From Candidatus Parendomicrobium reticulitermitis (lineage in GTDB: Bacteria > Elusimicrobiota > Endomicrobiia > Endomicrobiales > Endomicrobiaceae): 51,957 nt of DNA. Where the stretch lies: positions 1 through 51,957 of the forward strand of contig JAITTG010000097.1 of the NCBI GenBank assembly GCA_031287095.1, given 5' to 3'. Under the pieces are notes generated by a model. That model was not told the origin of the DNA and did no database searches. It saw only the letters and a list, made by a program, of their open reading frames with translations. This document shows, piece after piece, positions 23,938-33,468 of the stretch (positions are counted from its first letter, which is position 1; every line of letters starts with the position of its first letter). The translations under genes were made by a program, and so were the position numbers.

Positions 23938-24162
23938 TTAAAATTTATCGACAAATAAATTTGTTTTGTATTGGTTGTCATTGGAAACCAAACGATGTAG
24001 TCTTTCTCTAAAATACTGTCTAATTTTCGAGACGAAGTTTTTTTTTAGAAATTTTCTTTCCTTAGACTTTATGATTGATTTGTATTCAAAATCATTACCC
24101 ATATAATCTATTGCGCTATAAGATCTTAAGGCTCTGTTATTGATTGTTATATCTCTTAACAT
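23938..24162 (-). CDS. Small basic protein of unknown family
   Basis: The 74-residue ORF starts MLRDITINNRALRSYSAIDY, is rich in K and R, and has no motif I recognise. Its first nine codons belong to the duplicated yjbQ unit. At the other copy (20640) the same start runs straight into the DUF6429 remnant, so only this copy can be complete. It follows yjbQ copy 2 by six bases and may share its transcript. Confidence 0.4.
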   Translation of the reverse strand: MLRDITINNRALRSYSAIDYMGNDFEYKSIIKSKERKFLKKNFVSKIRQYFRERLHRLVSNDNQYKTNLFVDKF

Positions 24163-24600
24163 ATCAAATTACTCTCCGATTATTTTGATTAAAACTCTTT
24201 TCTTTCTTTGTCCGTCAAACTCGCCGTAAAAGATTTGTTCCCAAGTTCCGAAATCCAATTTGCCTTTTGTTATGGCGGCTACTACTTCTCTGCCCATTAT
24301 TTGTCTTTTGAGATGGGAGTCGGCATTATCTTCGCCTGTTAGATTGTGTTGATATAGGCTCAAAGGCTCATGCGGGGCAAGTTTTTCCGTCCATTTTTTA
24401 AAATCATTGTGCAAACCGCGCTCATCATCATTTATAAAGACGCTTGCGGTGATGTGCATCGGATTTACAAGGATGAGACCTTCTTGAATGCCGCTTTCAT
24501 CAATGGCGTTTTGGACTTCATCGGTGATATTTATAAATTCGATGCGGGTTGGGGCGGCAAATGTTAGTTCTTTTCTGTATGTTTTCATTTTTTGAGCCTC
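24135..24600 (-). repeat. Direct repeat containing yjbQ, right copy
   Basis: Partner of 20624-21087 at a constant 3511-base offset. This copy has the full-length gene and is the likelier ancestor. Confidence 0.85.
24169..24588 (-). CDS. yjbQ: YjbQ/UPF0047 family protein, copy 2, full length
   Basis: The 139-residue protein has the same blocks as copy 1 ([40 protein letters not shown]) and keeps the C-terminal [14 protein letters not shown] that copy 1 lost. The conserved histidines and the DDE/GED acidic residues of UPF0047 are present. The two differ at a few positions near the N-terminus (FAAPTR for FNIPTR; NAI for NVI). The family has weak thiamine phosphate synthase activity; the true role is unsettled. 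Confidence 0.9.
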   Translation of the reverse strand: MKTYRKELTFAAPTRIEFINITDEVQNAIDESGIQEGLILVNPMHITASVFINDDERGLHNDFKKWTEKLAPHEPLSLYQHNLTGEDNADSHLKRQIMGREVVAAITKGKLDFGTWEQIFYGEFDGQRKKRVLIKIIGE

Positions 24601-24697
24601 TTTTGATTTTTGAGTTTAATATGATAACAATTAGTTGCCTCTCATAGAATTTTATAAATCCTGCTCATTGTATTCCAAGTTCCTCTGTTTCATTAGA

Positions 24698-24910
24698 TCA
24701 TCCAATTGTGCTTTCTTGCTGTTTTTGATATTCCATTGCTTTTTTACTATATTCTCTTGCTGTCATTGTATCAATTTGAGTTTCACGCCAAGCGGTATAA
24801 TCGAAAGGTTTGCGAGACATTAAAGCAACAAATCTTTCCATATCAACAAGTCCTAAATGTTTTTCAAGAATTTCCAGTCCCCCTTGTTTAATAATAACAT
24901 CTGATTTCAT
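24698..24910 (-). CDS. Putative antitoxin partner of a PIN toxin
   Basis: The 70-residue protein reads LEILEKHLGLVDMERFVALM then RKPFDYTAWRETQID, a small family commonly found next to PIN-domain genes. It lies 8 bases beyond the broken PIN gene on the same strand. The role as antitoxin is inferred from position and family. Confidence 0.6.
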   Translation of the reverse strand: MKSDVIIKQGGLEILEKHLGLVDMERFVALMSRKPFDYTAWRETQIDTMTAREYSKKAMEYQKQQESTIG

Positions 24911-24918
24911 TATTTTCT

Positions 24919-25336
24919 CTACCTTTTGATAAATTCAATAGGATTCACTACTAATATATTGGATATTTTTTTATTAAGAATTTTAGAATCCGTTGTTAAA
25001 AAATAATTACATTTCATTGATATTGCACAAGATATATGAATAGAATCTGCGATTCCAAACCCAATAATTGTAAATTGTCTGCTCCCATTAAAATATTTTC
25101 ATCTTCACTGCAGGTTTTTTTGCTATATCTTTCCATTGAACAATTCTTTTTTGTCTCTCAATAAAAGCATTTTGTAAAATTTCATAATCCAATACATAAG
25201 ACCATGCTAAATCATACTTTCGGTCAAAAATTTTTCGTTGAATATATATTTTAGCCTCTGTCTCCAATCTGACTTTTATTTGTGTCTGTAAATCATAAGA
25301 ACGATTAAAGCAACAAGTGTCTAAATATAAAATCAT
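24919..25336 (-). pseudogene. PIN-domain toxin, frameshifted
   Basis: The first 82 residues (MILYLDTCCFNRSYDLQTQI) carry the first PIN acidic residue (LDTCC) and a normal core. After KDIAKKPAV the frame shifts to SEDENILMGADNLQ. A second shift gives GFGIADSIHISCAISMKCNY, then FLTTDSKIL and VVNPIEFIKR, the usual PIN ending with the remaining acidic residues. Two shifts make the RNase toxin inactive while the antitoxin next door is intact. Confidence 0.75.
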
Positions 25337-25371
25337 TTTGATATCCTATTTTCATTATATTTAAAATATGT

Positions 25372-26064
25372 TTAAAGATTGAATTTATCTTGAACGCTCT
25401 GAACTTTTCCATCAAAAACATCTTGTAGCGGTTTTGGCATACAAAATCTATTTTTGATGAAGCTATCTCCCATCCAGCAAAAATATCCTGTAATCAATAT
25501 ATTCACCACTATTAAAACAATAATGTGCCGTATTGACAAACCATTTCCTATACCAAGATAATCTATCATCAAAAAAGATAAGAGAATAAACCCACAAATT
25601 ATCAGTATCATAAACCCTATGCGGGTATTTTTTATAAAAACATCGGAATTAACAATCTGTTTATTATTTATTCTCCCACAAGGGAAAGGAGAATCAGTTA
25701 ATAATGCTATAAATCCACTTTTTGCTGGGAACTCTTTTTCTATTGTAAATAATACTTTACCGGATTGTTCTTTTAGAAAACCACATACGCGCCTATCGGT
25801 AAAATCAAGAACTTCTAAATGATAGTTATCAGGATTTTCTATTTTATTTATAAAATCCTTGGTTACTTGATACCAAAACACGCTTGATTCTACTGGATTC
25901 CATATTGCAATTAAAATATATTCAATATCTGTTTTAATATTCTTAAAAACCCTTTGTTTATATAATAAGAAACCTCTAAATTTAAACAAATGTCTAATAT
26001 ACATTGATGTTCCTATCACAAAGATCGAAGTTGCGGCAGAACTTATTATAGTTTCCAAAATCAT
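25372..26064 (-). CDS. Membrane protein of unknown function within the R-M region
   Basis: The 230-residue protein has an N-terminal membrane segment (about 5-22) and two more near 150-170 and 178-197. Between them is a soluble part (SSVFWYQVTKDFINKIENPD and following). No family was recognised. A very strong ribosome-binding site (GAAGGAGGG) precedes the ATG. It lies just downstream of R-M module 2 and is co-oriented with a 48-base gap, so it may be co-transcribed. A defence effector is possible but unproven. Confidence 0.5.
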   Translation of the reverse strand: MILETIISSAATSIFVIGTSMYIRHLFKFRGFLLYKQRVFKNIKTDIEYILIAIWNPVESSVFWYQVTKDFINKIENPDNYHLEVLDFTDRRVCGFLKEQSGKVLFTIEKEFPAKSGFIALLTDSPFPCGRINNKQIVNSDVFIKNTRIGFMILIICGFILLSFLMIDYLGIGNGLSIRHIIVLIVVNILITGYFCWMGDSFIKNRFCMPKPLQDVFDGKVQSVQDKFNL

Positions 26065-26112
26065 TAAAATACCCTCCTTCTTTAAATAAACTATATTTCA
26101 AAGTATTCAAGT

Positions 26113-26997
26113 TTATCCTGCTTTTAACTCTATATGATTTTGATTTTTAGGAGTTTCATAAATTTTCTTAAAATCACTATCTCTCATTGTCCTAATTCTA
26201 TTGAGATAAATTGATACAAAACATTCATTGATTTTCGTTTCTTTTGCCGCTTCTATATTTTTATTAGCAATTTTTACATAATCTAAATCTTGCTCTATTC
26301 CAATATATTTTCTTCCTAATCGTTTTGCGGCAACGGCTGTCGTCCCAGTCCCCATAAATGGGTCAAAAACAATATCTCCTGCATCTGTTGTCATTAAAAT
26401 CAATCTTTCTAATAACGGAATTGGGAGTTGGCAAGGATGCTCGTCTCTTCTGTTTTTATGTCTTATGCGGTGAATGTCATTCCAAACATCAGAAAGTAAA
26501 GGTCCAAATTTATGAGCTTGCGCTTTTTTCCCTCCATAATCTTTTAAAAATTCTCCGCAAACTCTACATTTGGGATGAGGTTGGCGTATATCAAAAAATT
26601 TAAAATCTTTATGAGATGTAGATTTGGTATAGTATAAAATACCATAGTGATTTGGGAGTAATGTTTTGCCAAGTGGAGCCCCGCCTGAATCCCAAGCAAT
26701 CCAATGTTTAAAAAATGCAATTTTATTCAAACATTCAGAATAATAGGAAAGCCAACGAGGTATATTGTGAACAAAAATTGCCCCTGTCGGTTTTGTAATT
26801 CTTACTATTTCATTCAGCCATTCATTACACCAATTCAAATAATCTCGCTTTTCTTTTGAATCCTCATAATGATTATATTTTTTCTTTAAATTAAACGGCG
26901 GATCTGCAAAGGACATATCAACAAAATTATTGGGTATGTTTTTTAATACTTTTAAACAGTCTCCGTGAATAATTGTATTTAAGATATTTTTTGACAT
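26113..26997 (-). CDS. DNA methyltransferase, beta class (R-M module 2, second methylase)
   Basis: The 294-residue protein has motif IV ADPPF at 31-35 and motif I FDPFMGTGTTAVAA near 211-224, so it is a beta-class amino-methyltransferase. DPPF points to N6-adenine. A small CxxC pair (CRVCGEF, C144/C147) with a later histidine may bind zinc in the target-recognition part. It begins three bases after the endonuclease stop. Module 2 has two methylases around one endonuclease, as expected when the recognition site is asymmetric and each strand needs its own enzyme. Confidence 0.9.
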   Translation of the reverse strand: MSKNILNTIIHGDCLKVLKNIPNNFVDMSFADPPFNLKKKYNHYEDSKEKRDYLNWCNEWLNEIVRITKPTGAIFVHNIPRWLSYYSECLNKIAFFKHWIAWDSGGAPLGKTLLPNHYGILYYTKSTSHKDFKFFDIRQPHPKCRVCGEFLKDYGGKKAQAHKFGPLLSDVWNDIHRIRHKNRRDEHPCQLPIPLLERLILMTTDAGDIVFDPFMGTGTTAVAAKRLGRKYIGIEQDLDYVKIANKNIEAAKETKINECFVSIYLNRIRTMRDSDFKKIYETPKNQNHIELKAG

Positions 26998-26999
26998 GG

Positions 27000-27986
27000 T
27001 TATTTACCAAAAGTATCCCTTAAAAGTTTTTCAAATCTATTTAATTCTTCTTTGTGAAAAGTAAAAACATCTTCATAGGCTGTAATCATTCTTTTTAAAT
27101 CTCCTTTTCTAACATACCAACCTATTCCATCAACAAAACCAATAAACTGCGCTTTTGGATAATACAACTTCAGCAAAGAGTCTATTGATATTTCTGTTTT
27201 TGATTTGTCGCCTTGACCAGATGAAGTTGTCGCTAAAAATGAACTTTCAATAATAACACGCGGGTTTTGTTTGTTAGGAATAATAAAATCCATTGTTCTT
27301 TTGTTGACTGGAGCATTTTTAATAAGTTCGCTAAGATCGCCTTTTTCAAAAGATATTTTAAGCCGTTCAAGTATTTGCTCTATTAAAATCTCAGGATTGT
27401 TTTCTTTCATTCCAGAATAACTTCCCTTTTCTTTATACCTAATAAGCGTATCTATCATTTCAGGCAATTCAAATTTTAGTTTCGATATGCTTAGTTTTTT
27501 AAGTTCAAATAGGGGCATTGTCTTTGTTAAAAATGGAACTGTTGAACCTTCAAAAAATATATTTACAATTCCTTTTCTAAAAAACTCATTCTCTTTTATA
27601 AGTTTAGTAATTTGAATATCAGACCACTCTTTTAAATTGTCAATATCCGTATCAAAAAACCATTTATCTTTATAAATTAATTTAGTTAATTCTTTATCAT
27701 TTACAACTCTGATAATCGTGGTTAATCTTTTTAATGTTTCATTTGAAAATCCTGTTAAGGCAAGCAATGCTTTAAGTCCATTTTCTTTTTCTAACAACAA
27801 TTGTTCAAAAAAATCTTTTTTTAATCCTTCAGTTTCTATTTTATTTTTTAGCATCAAAAGTATATCTTTAAGCGAGTTGAGATAACCTTCATACTTTTCT
27901 TCAAAAATAGAATTGAAAAAATAAAAAGTGTTCTTGTCTATTACGGTTTTAAACTTAATTTCTGCCGCTGATTTTTTATTTATCAT
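27000..27986 (-). CDS. Type II restriction endonuclease (R-M module 2)
   Basis: The 328-residue protein has a helical N-terminus and a C-terminal nuclease core: KRTMDFIIPN near 229-238, then RVIIESSFLATTSSGQGDKS near 243-262 (D233, E247). This fits a PD-(D/E)XK variant as in DpnII- or BsaWI-like enzymes. It is placed between two methyltransferases with gaps of 2-4 bases, so the function follows strongly from context. Recognition site unknown. Confidence 0.75.
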   Translation of the reverse strand: MINKKSAAEIKFKTVIDKNTFYFFNSIFEEKYEGYLNSLKDILLMLKNKIETEGLKKDFFEQLLLEKENGLKALLALTGFSNETLKRLTTIIRVVNDKELTKLIYKDKWFFDTDIDNLKEWSDIQITKLIKENEFFRKGIVNIFFEGSTVPFLTKTMPLFELKKLSISKLKFELPEMIDTLIRYKEKGSYSGMKENNPEILIEQILERLKISFEKGDLSELIKNAPVNKRTMDFIIPNKQNPRVIIESSFLATTSSGQGDKSKTEISIDSLLKLYYPKAQFIGFVDGIGWYVRKGDLKRMITAYEDVFTFHKEELNRFEKLLRDTFGK

Positions 27987-27990
27987 AAAT

Positions 27991-29220
27991 TTATTTCTGA
28001 TTAGTGAAAAATAATATGGATTCTTCTTTCATAGTATTTTGTAATCCAAGAATAGGTTTTTTTAAATTTAACTCGAATTTTAAACCATGTTGTCTGGAAA
28101 GTTCTATTATCTTTTTTTCTAATCTCACTCCTTTTGTTTGAATATCATTAGTTCCAATAATTATTATTATTGGGGATTCATTTTTTGCAACTCTTTTCAT
28201 TTCAGCAAGCGCTTGATTCATTTTATTAAAATAAATATCTAACTTATCTTCAACGCCTCTTCCTTGCAACCCAATCATTTCTTGATGCAATTTATCAATG
28301 TTGGCTCCAAGATATTCTAATTGCGGCTTATCATTTTTTAAATAATCAATAGCAAACGAGTATGGAGGAGAAGTAATTATTATGTCTACACTACTATCTT
28401 TAATAGGTAAATCAAGAATATTGCCTTGAAGTATTTCGCTATTTCCTATTTTTAATCCTACTTTTTGCCTCGCTATTTGAAAATATTTTATCGTCGCAAT
28501 ATATCGTTCTAACACACGAGAAAACAATTTTTCAACAGATGATTCGCTTCTTTCAGAAAACCCTACCGTATCTAAATAAGCTAATAGAACTATCTCATAA
28601 TATCTTTTTTTCTTGTCATCTTTATTATTTATAAAATATTGTGGAACTATATCTTTTTTGAGTTTTTCAAGTAGTTTGTTTGAATTTGCCCCTATTTTCT
28701 CTAATGTCTTTATATCCAAATCCAAGGCAAAAGTTTTGACTTGCCCTATAAGTTCGCAAAATGGACTTATGTCAATAGAAATAGCGTCTATTCCAAGTAA
28801 ATTTGCTTCAACTGCAAGCGTTGAACTTCCAGCCATTGGATCTAGAACTGTTTGCCCTTGTTTTATTTCAAGAATGTTCAATAATGCCCTTATCAATTGA
28901 GGATGAAATTTACCGCGATATGGAAAAAGTCCATGCGTAGCATACCCCGTGGAATATTTTCCATTGAGAAAAAAGTTCTTTGTTCTAAAAGAACTTTTCT
29001 TATGCACTTCTTCTAAATTTTGTAAATTACAAATTTTATAGTGCATAGTTTCTATTCCATCTACTATCTTAAAATACGCGCTTCTATCAATCAATTCTTT
29101 TTTGGATAAAACTTTGTATTCCCACAAAGCCAAATCTAACTCAAAAATCTCATCCGTTCCATCAATGAGTTGATAGTTTTTATTGAATAGCCTTTCTACC
29201 AAAGTTTTATGAAATTTCAT
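27991..29220 (-). CDS. DNA methyltransferase with PYRGKFHPQL motif (R-M module 2, first methylase)
   Basis: The start is set at ATG 29220 (MKFHKTLVERLF); the longer frame begins at TTG inside the gyrA terminator. The 409-residue enzyme has the block GLFPYRGKFHPQLIRALLN near 98-116, then motif I LDPMAGSSTLA near 126-136. Motif IV TSPPYSFAIDY is near 283-293. SPPY favours N4-cytosine methylation. The motif order, I then IV, differs from its partner at 26113. It shares the PY(R/K)GKF block with the methylase at 48043 in module 5. Confidence 0.88.
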   Translation of the reverse strand: MKFHKTLVERLFNKNYQLIDGTDEIFELDLALWEYKVLSKKELIDRSAYFKIVDGIETMHYKICNLQNLEEVHKKSSFRTKNFFLNGKYSTGYATHGLFPYRGKFHPQLIRALLNILEIKQGQTVLDPMAGSSTLAVEANLLGIDAISIDISPFCELIGQVKTFALDLDIKTLEKIGANSNKLLEKLKKDIVPQYFINNKDDKKKRYYEIVLLAYLDTVGFSERSESSVEKLFSRVLERYIATIKYFQIARQKVGLKIGNSEILQGNILDLPIKDSSVDIIITSPPYSFAIDYLKNDKPQLEYLGANIDKLHQEMIGLQGRGVEDKLDIYFNKMNQALAEMKRVAKNESPIIIIIGTNDIQTKGVRLEKKIIELSRQHGLKFELNLKKPILGLQNTMKEESILFFTNQK

Positions 29221-29269
29221 ATTTTTCCATATTTCAAAATTTATCAATATATCTATTTTATATTTTCTT

Positions 29270-29305
29270 AAAAGCCCCAAAACTATCTCTATTTTTGAGG
29301 CTTTT
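29270..29305 (-). terminator. gyrA terminator
   Basis: AAAAGCCTCAAAA and TTTTGGGGCTTTT on the minus strand pair with one mismatch and end in a T-run, 5 bases after the gyrA stop codon. It separates gyrA from R-M module 2. Confidence 0.8.
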
Positions 29306-29309
29306 CTAT

Positions 29310-31814
29310 CTATTCCCCTTCCGTCCCGCCTTCGTCATCCTCTTTCACCACGCTGGCGATTGCCGCTACTTTATCGCCGTCGTTTAGTTTTACTAGTCTC
29401 ACGCCTTGGGCGGCTCTGCCGATTATGGAGACATCGTCCACTTTGAATCTGATTGTTATGCCGTTTTGCGTTATTATCATTATCTCTTCGCCCTTATTGG
29501 CTTTCTTTATGCCTAATACTGAGCCATTGCGCTCTGTCGTTTGGATATTTATTACGCCTCGGCTGCCGCGATGCGTTAGGCGGTATTCGCTGATTTTGCT
29601 GCGCTTGCCGTAGCCGTTTTCCGTCGCGGCTAAAATTATGTCTTTTTCCGTTATGGTTTCCATACCTATTACTTCGTCGTCTTTTTCAAGGGTAATTCCT
29701 TTTACGCCCATACCGCTTCTGCCGATGGCGCGGATTTCGCTTTCTTTAAATCTTGCGGCTTGACCGAATTTTGTAGCGATTAAAACTTCTGGATTATTAT
29801 CAATCGCTTTTACTTCAGTCAAAATGTCGCCGTCTTCAAGACCGATTGCGTTTATGCCGCTCTTTCTTGGATTGGCAAATTCGCTTAAAGCAATTTTTTT
29901 GACTGTGCCGTTTCTCGTGCACATCAATAGATATTCATCTTTTATGTCTTTGGGCTTAAATGAGCGGATTGCTATTGCCGCAGTGATTTTTTCTTCCGTG
30001 CCTTGCAATTGTAAGAGATTTACTATCGCTTTGCCCTTGGAAGTTCTGGAGCCTTCGGGGATTTCATAAACTCTCGTCCAATAAAGTCTGCCGCGCGTGG
30101 TAAAGAAAAGCATATACGCGTGAGAACTTGTGACAAACATATTCTCTACAAAATCCTCTTCTTTCGTCGTCATTGCCGTTATGCCTTTGCCGCCTCTGCC
30201 TTGCGCTTTATAAGTGTCTATCGGTATGCGCTTGATATAGCCGGCATGAGACATCGTCACCGCAACTTCTTCTTCTTGTATTAAATCTTCTATATTGAAG
30301 TCCGCTTCTGCGGCTTGAATTTTTGTGCGTCTTGCGTCGCCGTAATTTTTCTTTAACTCCTCTAACTCATCCCTGATGATTTTTAAAACTTTTTTAGGGC
30401 TTGCCAAAATTGAACGCAAATTTTCTATAAGTTTTATTGTCGCAAGATATTCGTCTTCAATTGCTTGTCTTTCAAGACCCGTGAGTTGGTGCAATCTCAT
30501 CTCGAGAATCGCTTCTGCTTGGAGTTTTGAAAGTTTGAATTTGCTCATCAAAACATCGCGGGCTTCAATTTTATCTTCTGCACTTCTGATGATTTTTACT
30601 ATAGCGTCTATATTGTCAACGGCAATTTTTAAGCCTTCTAAAATATGAGCGCGGGCTTCGGCTTTTTGAAGTTCAAATTTCGTCCTGCGCACAATCACAA
30701 CTTTTCTATGCTCTATGTGATGGACGAGCATTTCTTTTATATTCATCACTTTCGGGCGATTATTTGCCAAAGCAAGCATAATTACGCCGAAAGACGACTG
30801 CATTTGCGTATGCTTATAAAGTTGATTTAACACAACTTGAGCATTGCCGTCCCTTTTAATTTCTATAACGATTCTTATCCCGTCGCGGTCTGACTCGTCG
30901 CGCAAATCGCTTATGCCGTCTATTTTTTTATCTTTCACCAAATCCGCAATAGTCGTAATCAGCACAGATTTATTTACTTGATACGGGATTTCATTGACTA
31001 TAATAGTTTCTCTTCCGTTTTTAGCGGTTTCAATTTCTGCAACGGCTCTCATCTTTACTGAACCTCTGCCCGTCGCCATATAATCTCTTATTCCGCCTTT
31101 GCCCAAAATTATGCCCGCCGTTGGAAAGTCCGGTCCTTTTATATATTTAGCGATATCTGCTATTGTGATTTCTGGATTATCTATCAAAGCGATTAAAGCG
31201 TCGCAAACTTCGCTCAAATTATGCGTCGGGATATTTGTAGCCATACCTACCGCTATGCCTGAGGATCCATTGATTAAAAGGCTGGGCAATTTTGAAGGAA
31301 GAACTGAAGGTTCTTTTAAAGAGCCGTCGTAATTGGGAATAAAATCAACCGTATTTTTGTCCAAATCGGCAAGCATTTCTTCTGTGATATCGTCCATACG
31401 GGCTTCGGTATAACGCATAGCCGCCGCGCCGTCACCGTCTATAGAGCCGAAATTTCCTTGACCGTCAACCATAGGATAGCGCAAAGACCAAGGCTGAGCC
31501 ATTCTGACCATAGCCTCATAAATGGAACTGTCGCCGTGAGGATGGTATTGTCCCATAACATTGCCGACGATTCTTGCAGATTTTCTATACGCCGAATTAT
31601 GTTTTAAACCCATATCTTTCATGACGAAAAGTATGCGTCTATGTATAGGTTTTAACCCGTCGCGCACATCAGGCAGAGCGCGCCCGACGATTACGCTCAT
31701 AGCGTAATCAATGTAAGAAGTTTTCATCTCCTCTTCAATATTTCGCGGCGACACATTTGCCGCGATAATCGCCGCCGCCTGCTCTTGATTTCTTGTTTCT
31801 TTGTCTTTAGCCAT
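29310..31814 (-). CDS. gyrA: DNA gyrase subunit A
   Basis: The 834-residue protein is GyrA rather than ParC because it keeps the GyrA box (QGRGGKGI near 560) at the start of the C-terminal beta-pinwheel, which wraps DNA for negative supercoiling. The N-terminus shows HPHGDSSIYEAMVRMAQPW, the quinolone-target helix, with the usual Ser and Glu at the two resistance positions. The catalytic tyrosine lies in AAAMRYTEARM near 125. The ribosome-binding site TAGGAGAAC is inside a 34-base direct repeat. It is separated from gyrB by 12 kb of defence genes; in relatives they are usually adjacent. Confidence 0.98.
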   Translation of the reverse strand: MAKDKETRNQEQAAAIIAANVSPRNIEEEMKTSYIDYAMSVIVGRALPDVRDGLKPIHRRILFVMKDMGLKHNSAYRKSARIVGNVMGQYHPHGDSSIYEAMVRMAQPWSLRYPMVDGQGNFGSIDGDGAAAMRYTEARMDDITEEMLADLDKNTVDFIPNYDGSLKEPSVLPSKLPSLLINGSSGIAVGMATNIPTHNLSEVCDALIALIDNPEITIADIAKYIKGPDFPTAGIILGKGGIRDYMATGRGSVKMRAVAEIETAKNGRETIIVNEIPYQVNKSVLITTIADLVKDKKIDGISDLRDESDRDGIRIVIEIKRDGNAQVVLNQLYKHTQMQSSFGVIMLALANNRPKVMNIKEMLVHHIEHRKVVIVRRTKFELQKAEARAHILEGLKIAVDNIDAIVKIIRSAEDKIEARDVLMSKFKLSKLQAEAILEMRLHQLTGLERQAIEDEYLATIKLIENLRSILASPKKVLKIIRDELEELKKNYGDARRTKIQAAEADFNIEDLIQEEEVAVTMSHAGYIKRIPIDTYKAQGRGGKGITAMTTKEEDFVENMFVTSSHAYMLFFTTRGRLYWTRVYEIPEGSRTSKGKAIVNLLQLQGTEEKITAAIAIRSFKPKDIKDEYLLMCTRNGTVKKIALSEFANPRKSGINAIGLEDGDILTEVKAIDNNPEVLIATKFGQAARFKESEIRAIGRSGMGVKGITLEKDDEVIGMETITEKDIILAATENGYGKRSKISEYRLTHRGSRGVINIQTTERNGSVLGIKKANKGEEIMIITQNGITIRFKVDDVSIIGRAAQGVRLVKLNDGDKVAAIASVVKEDDEGGTEGE

Positions 31815-31817
31815 TAG

Positions 31818-31851
31818 GTTCTCCTATATTTTGATTTTTTTATTTCTTAAA
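31818..31851. repeat. 34-bp direct repeat, copy at the gyrA leader
   Basis: The 34 bases are identical to 33469-33502. They include the ribosome-binding site for gyrA and the stop codon region of the DUF4276 remnant. The two copies bracket 1.6 kb holding the AAA/DUF4276 remnant and the DUF5655 gene. Confidence 0.85.
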
Positions 31852-32492
31852 TATGCCTGCCGTTTTTTCTATGCTTTCAAGCCATTGTTTAAAATGCGGA
31901 CATTTTATTTTCATAGTTTCAACTGATATTTTTTCAAATATCATATTCCCATCAGGAAGTTTCTCATAATCTTTAAATATTTGTTCCAATCGTTTTGATG
32001 AAGCAGTTTCTGCGCCGTCATTTATATCTTCGGGAGTATCATATCTTTCTATAATTTCTTTTAAATTTTTTAAACTCTATTTGTTTTTAGCGTCGGCATT
32101 TTTTATATTTTCAATAACTATAATGTCGCTAAACCACAATGCTTCTGTTTCATGAATCTGCAAATATGGAATAACGCGTTCTTTGCCTGCTTCAAAATAA
32201 CATCATAAATATCCTTAGTATCAAAGACTGCGCTTATAGATATTGTTTTTGTAGTTTTACTTCCAAAACATAAAAATCGTTCAGCGCCGCCATTTTCGGC
32301 CATAAAACTTTGCAAATCCTTGTTAATAATATTATTCAAAAGCTTAAAAATGCCGATAAAGTTACTTTTCCCAGCGCCGTTCTGCCCTATGATAATATTT
32401 AACGAGTTTAATGATAAATCCATCTGTTTTATGGATTTAAAGCCTTCAATTTTTATGTTTGTTAGTATGCCTGCCGCTTCTTTCTCAAACAT
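31840..32492 (-). pseudogene. AAA ATPase (OLD/AAA_21-like) fused by deletion to a DUF4276 remnant
   Basis: The first 105 residues are an ATPase start: IKIEGFKSIKQMDLSLNSLN and Walker A IIGQNGAGKSNF near 37-48. The frame then enters a different protein. In the next frame HETEALWFSDIIVIENIKNA, a stop, then KNLKEIIERYDTPEDINDGA and MKIKCPHFKQWLESIEK to TAA 31840-31842 match DUF4276. Such ATPase + DUF4276 pairs are common anti-phage-type genes. Here the ATPase C-terminus, the DUF4276 start and both frames are lost. Confidence 0.75.
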
Positions 32493-32562
32493 TATCCCTC
32501 CCGATTAAGTTTTGGAATACTTGATTATAATCCATTGCTGCAATACCTATCAAAGTTTTACA

Positions 32563-33465
32563 TTAATTCACTAATGTTTGTTTTACAAGACTCATTATAT
32601 ATTCAAGATTTTTATCGCTTTCTATGCTCAATTCATAATCGCCTACTGCCCAATGACCAATTTTAGAAACATCTCTCGTCAATTTTTTGCTGTCATCCAA
32701 AACGCCTTTTTCTAAATTTATAAATAATTTTATATCGTTTTTATGGATGACAATTGAACACAAATTTATATTTTCTTTTTTGAAAACAATATATAATTTT
32801 GTTGATTCAACTCTTATATTATCGTCAAGATTTAGGATTGCATTTTTAAATTTCTCGTATAATTCTTTTGTTCCATCGGGGATATTAGATAAATGCTGTT
32901 CTTGTGTATATGTTACTATCTCTTTTGATATTTCTTTATATTTGTCTTCTATCATAGGTTTGATACTTGCGGCAGAATCATTTTTTCTTATCGGCAATAT
33001 AGACAATATATCATCATATTTTTGCGCTTCCCATAACTCTATAGGTAAATCTTGAAAATTGATTGCTTGTTTTTGATAGTCCGTAAAACTCGGAGCAATA
33101 AATATCATCCTCGTTTGCGACCAATCAATATCACTTTTATTTAGATGTTGTTTTTTGGATTCATAATATACATAAATAAACGCCTCTTTATTTTCTAACA
33201 ATAGGCTTAAATAAGTAAATCCTTGGTCTATAACGCTTGAATTTTTATCGCGCTTATATTCAACAATAACAAAAGATTTTGTTTCTTTATCAAAAGCCAA
33301 TGTATCTATTCTTTTATTTTTTATAGAAACTTCTGTCTCTACAAACTCCAAACCCATTATCAATGATAAATTCGCTTCTATGAGTTTTTGAAGGTCTTTT
33401 TCAAGATTAAATGGTTTTGACTTAATTTGTTTTAGTTGATGCTTTTCTATTTTATAAAGCGCCAT
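32563..33465 (-). CDS. DUF5655 protein with N-terminal nuclease-like (NucS-type) domain
   Basis: The 300-residue protein starts MALYKIEKHQLKQIKSKPFN. An N-terminal PD-(D/E)XK-like core reads RIDTLAFDKETKSFVIVEYK near 52-71 (D54, E69, K71). A C-terminal DUF5655 domain reads ELYEKFKNAILNLDDNIRVE near 201-220 and IGHWAVGDYELSI near 270-282. The family is often near restriction genes, so a DNA-end or modified-DNA nuclease role is possible but unproven. Its ribosome-binding site is inside the 34-base repeat shared with gyrA. Confidence 0.75.
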   Translation of the reverse strand: MALYKIEKHQLKQIKSKPFNLEKDLQKLIEANLSLIMGLEFVETEVSIKNKRIDTLAFDKETKSFVIVEYKRDKNSSVIDQGFTYLSLLLENKEAFIYVYYESKKQHLNKSDIDWSQTRMIFIAPSFTDYQKQAINFQDLPIELWEAQKYDDILSILPIRKNDSAASIKPMIEDKYKEISKEIVTYTQEQHLSNIPDGTKELYEKFKNAILNLDDNIRVESTKLYIVFKKENINLCSIVIHKNDIKLFINLEKGVLDDSKKLTRDVSKIGHWAVGDYELSIESDKNLEYIMSLVKQTLVN

Positions 33466-33468
33466 TTT

